A DNA stretch of 64,000 nucleotides. It comes from Heterohyrax brucei. Lineage: Eukaryota > Chordata > Mammalia > Hyracoidea > Procaviidae. The translations under genes were made by a program, and so were the position numbers. The notes under the pieces are model-generated. The model made no database searches. It was not told the origin of the DNA and saw nothing but the letters and a program-made list of their open reading frames with translations. This document shows, in pieces, positions 10,931 to 21,956 of this stretch. Position 1 is the first letter of the stretch, and each line of letters starts with the position of its first letter. Location: positions 6,485,501-6,549,500 of the forward strand of contig CM053154.1 in assembly GCA_028571685.1 (NCBI GenBank), given 5' to 3'.

Positions 10931-11726
10931 GCCCCTCCCGGGCCTCCCGCCCTGTCTGGGTTGAGCCCCCTGTTCTTTGATCATCATAGCCCTGTGCTCG
11001 CCTCTCCTCTAACACTTGTGCTCCCTGCTGTCACCTGCTCAACTCTTTTCTTGGCCACACAGAAGTACGCTCAGTGCTCAAACCAGCAGGTGTTGGGTGA
11101 ATGCTGGGTCACCAACATCAGGCCCCTGGGGGGCCAGGGGTGCTCGCATGCCTTTGGAGACCCCACGAGTACCATCACCTCACTGCCGGGATTACTGGGA
11201 AATGGGATGTTCTGAATAGGCAGATTTTTTGACATGGCTGAAATTCATCCCTATGAGCCAGACATACTTGTATTCACTAATTTATATAGAAGGTTTTCTA
11301 AAATTATTATATACCCTTAGATATCGGCTCCGACTCGACGGCACTTGGCTTGGCTAGATATTGGCCAGTATTCTCTGGTATGGCTGCTTCCTTTTCACAG
11401 ACACCTGTGCCCGACAGCTGTTCAACAGTTTCAATACCGCCCTGATTCTGTGCTTTCTTGACTATTTAAGGTCACCCACAGGGATGCTTCTAGCTTCTCC
11501 TGGTGGTCCCTGTTACCAGCGTCCAGGCTTCTGGCTCAAGAGCGTCGGTCCCCAGGATGGAGATGTCGACAGGACGGGGAGTCAGGGGCAGTCTTGTGCA
11601 GGCTGCTTCCTCTTTTCTGATGACCGTTAAAGTACCACCTGTTTGGGGCAGACCATTTAGAAGTATGAAAAAAAATTAAGAAGAAAGAGGCAGAAAGAGG
11701 TTACCTATTCATGTCGTACAGTGGTG
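10931..11726. other. Unique-looking stretch with a SINE/RTE tail remnant at 11325-11345
   Basis: No exon recognised. The 18 bases GCTCCGACTCGACGGCAC match the 3' tail shared by AfroSINEs and RTE and are all that remains of one copy. Confidence 0.5.
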
Positions 11727-12462
11727 GTGGTTGTTAGGTGCCGTTGAGTTGGCTCTGACTCACAGGAGAACAAAACGCTCCTGGTCCTGTCTGTACCTCC
11801 TCACAGCTGCTGTCATGCTTGAGCCCCTGTGGTAGTCACTGTGTCGTCCATCCTGTTGAGGGTCTCCCTCTGCTTGCTGATCTCTCCTTTCCGTAGCATG
11901 ATGTCCTTCTCCAGGGACTGATTCCTCCCAAGAACATGTCCAGAGTATACAAGGCATCGTCTCGCCATCCTTGCTTCTAAGAAGCACTCTTGTTGTACTT
12001 CCTCCAAGATGGATCTCTTGGTTCTTTTGGCAGTCCGTGATATATTTAACATTCTGCTCCAGTACCGCAACTCAAAACATCAGTTCTTCTTCTGTCTTCC
12101 TTAGTCATTGTCCAGCTTTCATTGAAAAGAGCACGGCCTGGATCAGGTGCACCTGATAGTCTTCAAGATGACATCTTTGCTTTTCAAGACTTTACAGAGG
12201 TCTCTTGCAGCAGATTTGCCCAGTACAGTGCATCTTTTCGTTTCCTGACCACTGATTCCATGGATATTAATGTGGATCCAAGTAAGATGAAATCCTTGAC
12301 AGTCTCAATCTTTTCTCTTTTATCACGATGTTGCTTATTGGTCCAGTTGTGAGGAGTTCTGTTTTCTTAATGTTGGGATGTGGTCCATACTGAAGGCTGT
12401 GGTCTTTGATCTTCATCAGTAGCTGTTTCAGGTCGTCTTCACTTTCAGCAAGTAGTGTTATA
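11727..12462 (-). mobile_element. RTE LINE 3' part, minus strand
   Basis: Begins GTTGTTAGGTGCCGTTGAG (reversed 3' tail) and continues through the reversed C-terminal ORF2 region: GATGTCCTTCTCCAGGGACTGA, TTCTTTTGGCAGTCCGTG, TTCCATGGATATTAATGTGGATCC, TCTTTGATCTTCATCAGTAG. Truncated at about 735 bp from the 3' end. Strong match to the 35549, 42819 and 58686 copies. Confidence 0.9.
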
Positions 12463-12464
12463 GA

Positions 12465-13285
12465 AAGGAATTATTGGAGGTGCATGTATTAACATGGAGG
12501 AATGTCACAATTAAAAAGTTGAGCAGAAAAAGCAAGTTGTACCAGCGTGTAAGCAATAGACCACCATTTGTAAACATTTGGAAGTGTGCCCAACAGTACC
12601 ATGCATTACCTAAGGAATCATCAAATCGAAAAATGCAACTGGTGGCTGTCAGTCTGACTGCAACTCATAGTGTAACATGATGGAGTAACAGTCAGCAGTG
12701 AAATGAAGTGAGCTCTCGAGGTACAAAAAGACACAGAGAAACATCACATGCTTATTGCTAAGTAGGAAAAAAAAAAGCCTGTAAAGCTCCTCTGTGTGAT
12801 CCCATGCAGATGACATTCTGCAGAAGGCAAAACTATATGGACAATAAAATAATCAGTGGTGGCCAGGGATTCAGGGCCAGGTGTGGGTTGATGACCAGAG
12901 GGATCATAGGCCATCTTTAGGGCAGCAGAATGGCTTTGCATGATACTCTAATGGTGGGCATGGGACATCATGCGTTTATCAAAAGGCATAGAACTGTACA
13001 ACGCAAACTGAGCCCTAGCATAAACTGTAACTGGGTTAGTATCCATATCAATATTGGTTCATCAATTGTAACAGATATCAGTATTGGATCAATTGTAACA
13101 GATAACAGTATTGATTCATCAGTTGTAGCAAACCTACCACCCTAGGGCAAGATGTTAAAAGGAGAAACAGCTTGCAGGGGGAGCGGTGGGCATATGGGAA
13201 AGCTCTGTATATTCCGAACAGTTTTTCTGTAGGCCTAAAACTACTCTAAAAATAGAGTATATTAAAAAAGTGATTCAAAATACAT
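12465..13285 (+). mobile_element. Old L1M 3' end
   Basis: The 3' UTR order is that of mammalian L1M/L1ME: AAACATTTGGAAGTGTGCCCAACAG, a TAACAGTCAGCAGTGAAATGA block, then GTAGCAAACCTACCACCCTAG, GGCAAGATGTTAAAAGG, and CCTAAAACTACTCTAAAAATAGAGT at the end. A roughly 30-bp unit containing TTGTAACAGATA is tandemly repeated at about 13050-13130, a typical L1M 3' UTR expansion. Confidence 0.85.
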
Positions 13286-13289
13286 AACT

Positions 13290-15085
13290 AAATAACCTGA
13301 GACCACAGTTGTGATCTGTTTTAGAGAAACAAGTCTTTTAATCTGCAGTGTTCATAGAAATACCTTGGGTCCTACCTCTGTGCCTGCCACCCTTAGAGCC
13401 AGGGCTTCCAGCCACTCACAGGATACTTGTGTGGGGCCAGACGTGGGATACATGGATGTATCTGACCCCAGTGGCTTCTGCTGTCTCCTCTCCTGCCCTT
13501 CTTCTCCAAGACTCCAAAACTGATCAAGAAATAGGGTTTCTGTGTTGCATCCATTGATTATGGACCCCAAATCTGTGACTCAACCCCCTAGGAATAAGTT
13601 GGAAAACCACCTTGCCCCCAGAGACCTCTTTATGTTACCCTAGAAGAGGAGAACCGTTGCCTGGGGACCTGGGCCTGCAGGCACTGTGAGTGTGCTGGCG
13701 TGGGCTGTGCTCAGCTGGACTCCCACCAACTGGTTCATAAATTGAATTCCATTTTCAGAATGGGGATGAAATGAAGAAATAATTTCACATACCGTACATT
13801 TATTGAAATTATATCAAAATAAGCAATGAAGGAGAATTTCTCTGGGTAATATAATTTCAAGGATCATTTCATGAGTTTGCAGCTAGGAAAGCATCTGGAA
13901 ATGTCTGGGCTTGATAAGCACAGGCCGGGTTCAGTGTTCCGCTTCCAGCGTGGGAGAAGGGTGGCCCCTGGGCCGCCGTCACTGTGTCCTCCTTCCAAGA
14001 CCCTCCTTCCTTTCAACCCAGTTTTCTATTTCAGGCCTTCTTTACTACTTGTGGTGGCTATTTTGCAGCCTCTCCTATCACAAACTAAACACCACATCTT
14101 CCTCATGATCGAAGACTCGGGAAATTATTATGGGAGGCAGCGCTCAGCTGACAGTCATTCTGGCCCCTGCATAGGCGGCACTGGGCTGAGTCCCAGGCCA
14201 CCAGCTGGCTTTGCTGATAACAGAGAACGGAGATTTGTTTATGATCTGATGCAGGCTGAGACGGACAGTTTTTGTCCATTTTGGTTGAAGGGAGGATGAC
14301 TCACTGCACAAACTCACAGGCATCACCAAAATTGTATAATTTCATGGAAGGTTTGTGGCAGGTTAAAATGTGAAGTTGGCTCAGGCAAGCCCAGAGCCGT
14401 TGCTCTGTGGGACATCATCGCTTGTGTCTGTTTCTCCGAGTGTTCTGAAGTGAGCTGCCTGTTGATGGAGACAGTGGCGTGGGTGTCTCTGTGTGCGGCT
14501 GTGTTAGCGAGCACTGACCCCCAGGCGCCCGTGGATGATGTAATTAACATACTTTAAACAGTGCGTGGGATGAACGAACCGCGTACACTAACTTGCCATT
14601 CACCGTTCTTCTCTGGGTGGGAGCTGGTACCTGAATAGTGCCATGTTCGATGGTTTGCCCCCTCCACTCTGAAAGCCCAACCCACTCATCGTGTAAACAT
14701 CAAGGTCAACCCAAAGTCAAGTTGGGAATTAGTAAGAAATGAAATGCTGATGAGTCAGATGGGCCCGAGTGTATCACAGCCCAACCTTATTTAATTTCCT
14801 GGTTCAAAGATGGAGCCTCACTGATAACACTCAGACGGCTCATCTCGGGAGAAGTTGTCCTTTTGTGTGGAGTGGCAACCAAGTTGTCTTCTCTGATTAA
14901 TAAAGGGGGGGAGATTCTGAGGAGTTTTCCGTGTTAGGAGATTCCCAAGGAAGGTGAGAGCTGGGAGGATCAAGGTGTGCAGGCGCTGGACTGTCGCTTC
15001 CAGGTTACCGGATGCCCCTGCTCGCCAGCTGTCCTCCTGCCCTGGTCTCCATGCCTGTCCTGACACCGGCTTGATTGTGTCGTGC
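13290..15085. other. Repeat-poor stretch, possibly constrained
   Basis: About 1.8 kb with no recognisable young repeat, unusual for this window. 14090-14300 and 14670-14830 have balanced composition. TGATGAGTCAGATGGG at 14748-14763 includes an AP-1 core TGAGTCA. It lies next to the best minus-strand exon. Confidence 0.35.
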
Positions 15086-15092
15086 ATCTTAC

Positions 15093-15171
15093 TGAAGATG
15101 TTATCTGACATAATCAGCAGGGGTCGGTCGTCATTTGAAACCAAGGTATCTTCTACTTCCATATACATTTC
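15093..15171 (-). CDS. Internal coding exon of an unidentified minus-strand gene
   Basis: A near-ideal 3' splice site precedes it on the minus strand (TTCTGTTTTGCCTTTTGTCTCAG, ending at 15172). It ends at donor TTCA|GTAAGAT (15092-15091). The 79 bp encode 26 residues plus one base. The peptide begins EMYMEVEDTLVSNDDRPLLI and is acidic then hydrophobic, without low-complexity bias. Phase is 0 at the start and 1 at the end. The surrounding 1.5 kb is free of young repeats. I do not recognise the protein. The downstream partner exon was not found; the block at 5678-5526 starts in phase 0 and cannot follow directly. Confidence 0.55.
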
Positions 15172-15330
15172 CTGAGACAAAAGGCAAAACAGAAGTATGT
15201 TTTAGCTTTGAAAGTGTTTTGCGGCTTCTGCAGTGTTTCTGGAGAAGCTTGGTAACAGAGGCTGGTTAGGGAGGAATCCGTCGTTGTGACAGTCATATTA
15301 ACAAGAATGGTATGTCACTTGCTCTTTGTT

Positions 15331-15478
15331 ACAGTGCTTACCAGCTCAGCTGGTAACTGAAAGGGCAGCAGTTTGAATCCACCAAGTGCTCCTTCAGGAT
15401 CCTATGGGCTAAATCTCAGTCCTGTAGGGTCACTGTGAGTTGGAATCAACGTGCTAGCAATGGGTTGGTTTGTTTTTA
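15331..15478 (+). mobile_element. AfroSINE
   Basis: GTAACTGAAAGGGCAGCAGTTTGAATCC, GTGCTCCTTCAGGATCCTATGGG and TGTAGGGTCACTGTGAGTTGG follow consensus order, ending GCAATGGGTTGGTTTGTTTTT. The head is degraded. Confidence 0.85.
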
Positions 15479-15521
15479 GATGACTGAACTGTGCTTATTG
15501 GATTATTACTGCTGTTGTTGC

Positions 15522-15715
15522 AATACATAGTGGGTAGCACTTGGCCATGTAACGCTTGGTGGTTTGAATCCACCCAGCGGCCCCTCGGGAGAGAGACCTG
15601 TCAGCCTGCTTTCCTGTAAAGACCTCAGCCTAGAAGACCCGCAGCGGCAGTTGTGTGCTGTCACGTGGGGCATCGGTGAGTGGGAAATCAACTGTTGGTA
15701 CCAATAGCAGTGCTC
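15522..15715 (+). mobile_element. AfroSINE, long variant
   Basis: AGTGGGTAGCACTTGGCC head, GGTGGTTTGAATCCACCCAG, the long middle GAGAGACCTGTCAGCCTGCTT, then a tail degraded to GTGAGTGGGAAATCAACTG. Confidence 0.75.
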
Positions 15716-15744
15716 TACCCCTGCAGTCACCACCCAAGTTAAGA

Positions 15745-16620
15745 CAGAGGCTTAGTCATTCGGAAGCTCCTTCACATCCTCTTCTTGTCCATAACCATCG
15801 GCTCTAGCCTCTTCACCCAGAAAACCGCTATTCTGACCTCTAGCGATAGACTGCTTCTGCCCATTGAATTTGATGTAAATGAAATCATACAGTGCACACT
15901 GATTTCTTCTCTTTTTTTGTGTGTGTAAGTGAGTGAAAGTGTACAATCCAATTTAAATTTGCGTGCCCACCTATCTGCGGTTCTCTGTGCTCTCCTTACC
16001 TGGTGACAACACACTCCTTTCCGTTCTAGATGTGTTATAATCTGTTAACAATCTCCTGTCCCCTCCTCTCTACCCTCTCTACTTTCCTCTAGTAACAGGC
16101 CAGTATGAAGACATCCTATAGATGCCTAGAACTGTAAAATGCGCACATAGTATGGTCACTCTGTGTCCCTGAGTTCAACCCTTTTCTGTCCACGCACACT
16201 GATTTCTTATGTTGACACTTGGATATTTGACATTACATCCAAGAGTCCAGATATCCTGGTATATTCCAGTAGCTTTTTGATTGCTGCACAGTATTCTGCT
16301 GTAGGACTGCACTACTGTTTGTCTGCTCTGAGGTGTATTGATTTCTGCTCTGACGTTTTTAATTTTTTGCCTTTAATTTGGTTGGGGTTTAGTTTTTTCT
16401 TTTTCTACATTTTTGAGATGGGAGCTTAGACTATTGAGACTTTCCCTCTTTTCTAAGGTATGCATTTACTGCTATAAATTGCCCTCTTGGCACAACTTTA
16501 CCTGTATCCTGCCCGTTTAGATGTGCTTTATTGTCATTTTCATTCAGTTCACTGAGTGTTTTTGAGTTCCCTTAAGACAACCTCTGTGACCCCCTGCTGC
16601 CCCCTGACCATTTCTGGTGT
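15745..16620 (-). mobile_element. Older L1, minus strand, interrupted by a younger L1
   Basis: 15745-15908 and 16194-16620 read as the reverse of an old mammalian L1, with GAATTTGATGTAAATGAAATCATACAG and GGAGCTTAGACTATTGAGACTTTCC landmarks. A younger L1 tail sits between them, flanked by a perfect duplication of this element's sequence. Confidence 0.65.
15909..16193 (-). mobile_element. Younger L1 3' UTR, minus strand, with exact target-site duplication
   Basis: Reversed L1 3' UTR of the same family as 10575-10925, beginning with a T-rich tail (TTTTTTTGTGTG) and containing GACATCCTATAGATGCCTAGAAC. The 15-bp direct repeat GCACACTGATTTCTT occurs at 15894-15908 and 16194-16208. Confidence 0.9.
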
Positions 16621-17065
16621 GGATAGGGCAGGGCACAGTTTTCCTGTGGCTGTTACTGCCCACAAATTTTGTGTCTAGTTAGATTTTGTCTTTCTTGGTT
16701 CTTTGGCTAGACAAAACAGGCTTTTGTTAGAGGGTTTTTCACGGTTTGTTTTTTGTCCTTACCCAGTGATATTTTCAGTTTCTCAGCTTCTTCAGCTCCA
16801 AGTATGACATATATGAAGTAAAAAGAAAACTCATCAGCCTGTCACTCCTTGAGGCTTGTGGCCCTGAGCTGGTTTGTCTTCTTTCCACCTTTTGGTCTGT
16901 TGTTGTTTGGTTTACCAATAATGCCTGTCAACCCGATCTTTCCAAAGAGGAAGCAATGCTGATTTGAAGCTGTTGGAGTGATTTTGAGTTGTTTTTTTTT
17001 AATATGTCTTTCAAGTCTCTGTTTTCTATGTTTGATGAACTTTCTATTGAAGTGTATGTTCGTAT
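16621..17065. other. Probably further old L1-derived sequence
   Basis: T-rich text in the same orientation as the preceding L1, but too diverged to place by eye. A GT at a CCAGTGA boundary near 16763 could mimic a minus-strand donor; I do not call an exon here. Confidence 0.3.
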
Positions 17066-17067
17066 GG

Positions 17068-17232
17068 AAACCCTGGTGGCATAGTGGTTAAGTGCTATAG
17101 GTGCTGACCAAAAGGTCAGCAGTTCTAATCCACCAGGCACTCCTTGGAAACTTGATAGGACAGTTCTACTCTGTCCTGTGGGGTCGCTATGACTCAGAAT
17201 TGACTCTGCAGCAGTGGGTTGTTGTCATTGTT
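17068..17232 (+). mobile_element. AfroSINE, near full length
   Basis: Clean consensus order: GGAAACCCTGGTGGCATAGTGG, CCAAAAGGTCAGCAGTTCTAATCC, CAGTTCTACTCTGTCCTGTGGGG and a tail CTCTGCAGCAGTGGGTTGTTG. Confidence 0.95.
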
Positions 17233-17569
17233 ATTTATACATTTATACAAAAAGCAACGTCACCAAACATGTCCAGCTTGGTGGATTTTCACAAGTGAAC
17301 GCACCCATAGTACCCTGTCGTCAAGCCCACCCAGCAGCATTGGCAGTCCTGCAGCTGCAGGGGCTCGCTCCAGCTGGAACCCGCCCCAGTAGTGACCACC
17401 TTTCTGGCTTCCAACACCTCCTCTGGGCTTTTACCCGTTAACAAGCAGTTAACTGGAGAAGAATAAGAGAAAGAGCATCTGTGCTGATGGTGTGGATTCA
17501 GAGATGAGTGTTCAGAGGAGTTGTGTACAGACACTCTCTAATTTAATTTTCAAGAACCCTGGTAAATGG

Positions 17570-18012
17570 TGTCCTAGTCATCTAGTGCTCTATAACGGAA
17601 ATACCAAAAGTGAATGGCTTTAACAGAGAGAAACTTATTTTTTTCACAGTAAAGTAGGCTAAAAGTCCGAATTCAGTGTGGCAGCTCCAGGGGAAGGCTT
17701 TTTCTTGTAGACTTCTTCCCCCGGACTAGGAGGTTCTCAGGGGTGGGGTGCCAAATCCAAAGGATATGCTCTGCTTCTGGTGCCTCTCTCCTGGTAGTAC
17801 GAGGTCCTCAGCACTCGGCTTGCTTCTCTTTTCTCTCATCTCCCAAGTTGTAGATGGAAGCCCATCTTACAGACACAACTGCCGCTCATCCTCCCTCATC
17901 AGCACCATAGAGACAGGACTCACACCACAGGGGAAATATCATGTAATACCAGGAATCCTGGCCCAGCCAAACTGGTCCACATTTTGGGGAAGATGCAATT
18001 CAATCTATGGCA
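17570..18012 (-). mobile_element. MaLR-like solo LTR, minus strand
   Basis: Reverse complement of the 500-bp LTR family. Ends are TGTCCTAGTCATCTAGTGC and CAATCTATGGCA (plus-strand view). An exact 5-bp duplication AATGG flanks it at 17565-17569 and 18013-18017. No internal retroviral sequence is present, so it is a solo LTR. Confidence 0.85.
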
Positions 18013-18017
18013 AATGG

Positions 18018-19440
18018 GTTTGTCAAAAGGAAAAAGTTAGAGAGAGAACATGCTGTTTAAATGTTGTGAGGCTTTCTTCCTCCAAGTTTCTCAGCCATCT
18101 TGGGATCACAAGGAGTGGACAGAGTCAACCCCCAGGCAGTCCTACCACACTGGTAAAAATAAGTGAATACTTTTAAAGGTTTCTTTACCAGTAGCCCTAA
18201 AAAAAGCAAAGAATTTGCATCATGCAAGTGGCCAGGCATGCAGGTAATGATGTCCTCTTTAGCATAGCAAAAGGAGAAGAATAAAGATGAATTGAGGTCA
18301 CCGAGATACATCAACCAGGAGGGGTCACTGGATTGGAAGACAATCCATGGCACGTACACTTTGCAGTCTGATCAGTAGCACATGAAGGATGTTTCCTGTA
18401 CTCAGTTTCTCCTGATGCCCCCTGGGAACCAAGGGGGACTTGGTTCTGGGTGAGAGGGATGAGGAAAGCAGGGTATGTGTCATGCTATGGGGTCAACACA
18501 AAAGAATAGGGCATCGGGATCACAGGCTTGTCCTTGAGTGAGGTGGCATGGGGCACAGGTGCATTGGCCTGGTATCCAGCTCACTCTTGGGCACAGGTGA
18601 CATGCACCACAACTTCCAAAAAATGGTGTAGGGTCTCTTTCTTCCAAAAGCTACTGCGGTTTTAAGAAAAGGATTTTGACCCCACCAGGGATGGGAAGCT
18701 GTAACCCAGGAGCTGCCTGCACTGATCAAGAAGAAGGGAAATATACTAAAATTCCTAGATAATTCAAGTTTCCATCCTTTTGGCCATCCACATGGTAGAA
18801 TCAATAAGGCAAGGCCAGGGGTGTTGCCCCGTGGCAGAAATGGCTGTAGAGTAGCTCTCCCCAAATAACATGATTATGCGCCCACCTCACTTATGAAAAA
18901 CCAATTCTGCTCCAGCATTGTTGGTGGCTGTGTAGTTTCTTTCTCCTTGGTTCCATCATTCTTCTTTATAATCATCTCAGATGATCTTTCTAGAAGCCTC
19001 GCTGACAAGGCTGAGATACTGAATGTCACATATCCTGTTGATTCTTTACGTGTGTGTTGCCTCAGTCACAAATGGGTCTTAGGGTTTACTTTTGTCAAAT
19101 AAGACTTGTGGAGAGCATGATGAACAGTTTTGGGTGTTGTTTCAATGATGGCCTTCCAGTGGGGACGTGCTCGTGGTCTCACCCCGAAGGACTGGCTTGG
19201 CAGGGTCTCCAGAAGGGAGCAGACCGTTTTCCAACAACATTCCCACCCTGGCTTGTGGGTACTTCAGATTACTCACAATTTCAAACCTACTAGGACAAGT
19301 GTGTATGGCAGATGTCACAAGCTGGTGGCCCTGGGCCAAGTTCATCTTCCAGAAATGCTATTTGGGGCCCAAAGAGTGTGTGTGTGGCTGTTTTGCTTTT
19401 AACTTTGAATTAATTGAAAATATTGAAATGTTGAAAGATT
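18018..19440. other. Unique-looking stretch
   Basis: No exon or repeat was recognised with confidence. Confidence 0.4.
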
Positions 19441-19720
19441 CCAAATAAAAATGCCCATAGAGTTTCTTGTGAAAATTAGAAGGTTTGGAACAAGGAAATG
19501 CAGACATGCAGAGTGTCAGTTAGAGGTGACCAGGGCCTTCGAGAGGAGGAAAAGGGGAGTTACTGTCTACTGGTTATAGAATTTCCATTTGGGGTGATAA
19601 AAAATGTTTTGGAAATAGATACAGTAATGGTTGTACAATTTCATGAATTTATTGTGAATGTAATCAATGCCATTGATTTGTTCCCTTAAAAATGGTAAAA
19701 ATGACAAATCATGAATGTGT
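19440..19720 (+). mobile_element. Old L1M 3' UTR fragment
   Basis: GGGGAGTTACTGTCTACTGGTTATAG, GGGTGATAAAAAATGTTTTGGAAATAGAT and TTGTTCCCTTAAAAATGGTAAAAATG follow the L1M 3' UTR order. Confidence 0.8.
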
Positions 19721-19737
19721 CTGTATACATATATAAT

Positions 19738-19893
19738 GGAACCCTGGTAATGTAGTAGCTAAGCATTTGGCTACTAACAAAAGGTTGTCAGAATCCACAG
19801 CTACCCCTTGGAAACTCCACGGGGCAGTTCTGCCATATCCTGTAGGGTTACGTGAATGGGAATCAACTCAATGGCAATGTGTTTGGGTGGTTG
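19738..19893 (+). mobile_element. AfroSINE
   Basis: GGAACCCTGGTAATGTAGTAGC head, CCTTGGAAACTCCACGGGGCAGTTC middle, and CTCAATGGCAATGTGTTTGGG tail. Confidence 0.9.
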
Positions 19894-19895
19894 GA

Positions 19896-20090
19896 CATAG
19901 ATAGTGGTTGTGCATTAGCTGAAACGTTGGTTGTTCGAACCCAGCAGCCACTCTGTGAGAGACCCATATAGCAGTCTTCTTGCGTAAATTGTTCCCTGGA
20001 AACCCTATGGGGAAGTTCAGCTCTGTCCTGTAGGGCTGCTGGGAGTCTGAATCTACTTGATGGCTGTGGGCTTGGTGCTTGGTTTCCACA
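19896..20090 (+). mobile_element. AfroSINE, long variant, directly after the previous one
   Basis: AGTGGTTGTGCATTAGCTG, GGTTGTTCGAACCCAGCAG, the long middle with AAATTGTTCCCTGGAAACCC, then GAGTCTGAATCTACTTGATGG. Confidence 0.85.
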
Positions 20091-20270
20091 AAATTTTGCT
20101 TGCATGTGGTATTCATGGTATTGTTCTATAATTTCCATATTCTAGTGGATCACCTTTCCTTGGAATGGACATGGATATGAATCTCTTCTAGTCAGTGGGC
20201 CGGGTAGCTGTCTTCCAAATTTCGTGGCACAGATGAGTGAGCACTTCCATCACTGTATCTGTGTGTTGCA
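20091..20270 (-). mobile_element. Inverted 5' segment of a twin-primed RTE LINE
   Basis: Reversed ORF2 text: AAAATTTTGCTTGCATGTGGT, CCATATTCTAGTGGATCACC, CAGTGGGCCGGGTAGCTGTCTTCC and GCACAGATGAGTGAGCACTTCC. This is part of the reverse-transcriptase region. It abuts a forward 3' end of the same LINE (next feature). Confidence 0.85.
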
Positions 20271-20283
20271 GCGTGTCGGTTGG

Positions 20284-20652
20284 TCTTTTCAATCACCTCA
20301 TGTATGTGTGAAAGCCGGACAATGAAAAACGAAGACCAAAGAAGAGCTGACGCTTTTGAATTATGGTGTTGGTAAAGAATATTGAATATACCATGGACTT
20401 ACAGAAGTACAGCCAGAATGCTCCTTAGAAGCAAAGGTGGTGAGACTTCTTCTCACATGCTTTGGACAGTTGAACATGAGGAATCAGTCCTTGGAGAAGA
20501 ACATCATACTTGGTAAATTAGAGAGTCAGTAAAAAGAGGAAGATCGTCAATGAGATGAACTGACCAGTGGCCAGTTGGGCTCAAACACAGCTACTGTTGT
20601 AAGAATGGTACAGGACCAGGCGGCCTCAATAACACCTGGCAGTGACAGCGAC
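20284..20652 (+). mobile_element. Forward 3' end of the same RTE LINE
   Basis: Begins TTTTCAATCACCTCATGTATGTG and continues GAATTATGGTGTTGG, ATTGAATATACCATGGACTTAC, GAATGCTCCTTAGAAGC, CCTTGGAGAAGAACATCAT, ending in the RTE 3' region. With the preceding inverted piece this is the layout that twin priming produces. Confidence 0.85.
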
Positions 20653-20705
20653 ATCCCAGTTGCCACTGAGTTGATTCTGATTCGTGGCTATCCCATGAGT
20701 GTGTC
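20653..20705 (-). mobile_element. AfroSINE tail remnant
   Basis: CCCAGTTGCCACTGAGTTGATTCTGATTCGTGGC is the reversed tail of an AfroSINE; only about 50 bp remain. Confidence 0.6.
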
Positions 20706-20786
20706 TCTATGTGTGAGTAAATATATTTTTTAACCACAAGTGATTTTTTTTTTAAATTACAAGCTCTGGTAGTACCAGACCTGTAC

Positions 20787-20917
20787 CTTCCTCAGCTGTA
20801 CTGAGTGGCACTGCCTGGGGAGGGGTGCTGGCTCTCTAGTCTGCCCCGACCCCTCCCGGCCTGCTTCCCTCTTTGATAGCGCCTTGCTGGCTTCTGTCTG
20901 CACGCCCTGTCGTGAGC
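20787..20917 (-). CDS. Candidate coding exon, minus strand
   Basis: On the minus strand the acceptor CAGCTGTTTTCCAG| precedes 20917 and the donor GAGGAAG|GTACAG follows 20787. The block is open for 43 codons plus two bases and ends in phase 0. That matches the phase-0 start of the exon at 15171. The peptide starts SRQGVQTEASKALSKREAGR and is rich in R, E and Q. An alternative acceptor (TATGTCAG|) at 20928 adds 11 bases and gives a phase-2 start, which would match the phase-2 end of the exon at 24971. The composition could also fit chance GC-rich sequence, and the protein is not recognised. Confidence 0.3.
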
Positions 20918-20929
20918 CTGGAAAACAGC

Positions 20930-21955
20930 TGACATAAGATGACAGCCCTAGCGTTGGAGTCAGGAGCATACTCCTCATTTAGAGAAGGTCAAACTGATAC
21001 CAGCCTTTGGAGTGTCCTTTACCACTTTTATTTGAGAAAGGATTTTCTGGAAAGTAATGGCCCTGCTAATGAAAATTGATTTTCTTTCCCACAGTTTATT
21101 TTCCAGAGAACAAACACAGGCAGATCTTAAACATCCGTGCTAATGGACGACAGCTCAGGCATGGAGAAATGAAATCGGGACCCCTGGGGGGCACCACATT
21201 AGCCGTGGGTCACAACCACCAGCCTTCAGAGGGATCTCAGGGAAATCTGTGGACCAGCAGTTTCCTTAGGGACTGAGGAGTGTTGGGGGAAGGGCAGGAT
21301 TCTGTGGTCAGCCTGGCCACACCCCTTTCCTGCATCTCCCGGCCCCCAGTCCAGCTGCATCCCGCCCCTGTGCTCCATAGCGCCACCTGTGCCTGCAGCT
21401 GCCCTAGCGCTCATCACATGGGGTTAAACAAAATCTCTCTGAGTTACTGGCCACCCCTCCCAGAACATCACCCCTTGCATGCCTAGTAATAATAGCACAC
21501 GTGCTGCAGGCTCCCAGTGGCCCAGATGAAGTACTAAGCTCTGTGTCTGAGCTGACTACCTGCAGACACTCAGTGACCCCTGAATGGGGTGCTTTTCCCA
21601 CCCCCATTTTACAGATGAAGGTGCTGAAGGCAGGAACACTTGATTCTTTATCATTTATAAATTTGTTGGAATGTGTCTAAGCAGTGCAGCACTTGAGTGA
21701 CTTAATTTTTATTACAACCACTTTATGGAAGGATATATTATACATTAGAGTGTAAATTACTATGTGTACATTTTTACTGCCGTGCTTGGTTCTTTACACA
21801 AATCACGTGTACATGCCTTATGGGTGATTTAAGGACTATCCAAGGGCAATTAGAGACCAATTGGTTCTTTAATTTCTTCTTTGAGGCTGTCAACAAAACT
21901 AACAGCACCCATTCACCAGATCCTCGTTCTTTATTTAATGATTTTAAAAAATAAA
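20930..21955. other. Unique stretch with a probable MIR at about 21490-21660
   Basis: The TTTTCCCACCCCCATTTTACAGATGAAGG segment is a reversed MIR core. A plus-strand acceptor-like site (TTTTCTTTCCCACAG, ending 21094) opens a 61-codon frame but no donor follows, so no exon is called. AGCGCCACCTGTGCC at 21380-21394 weakly resembles a CTCF core. Confidence 0.35.
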
Positions 21956-21956
21956 G

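Noticed and set aside
17068-17232. tRNA-like A and B box sequence
   Set aside because: It is the tRNA-derived head of an AfroSINE, not a tRNA gene; it cannot fold into a complete cloverleaf.
21094-21276. Plus-strand block after acceptor TTTTCTTTCCCACAG, peptide starting VYFPENKHRQILNIRANG
   Set aside because: Protein-like start but no usable donor and a stop at 21276. It would need transcript evidence as a terminal exon.
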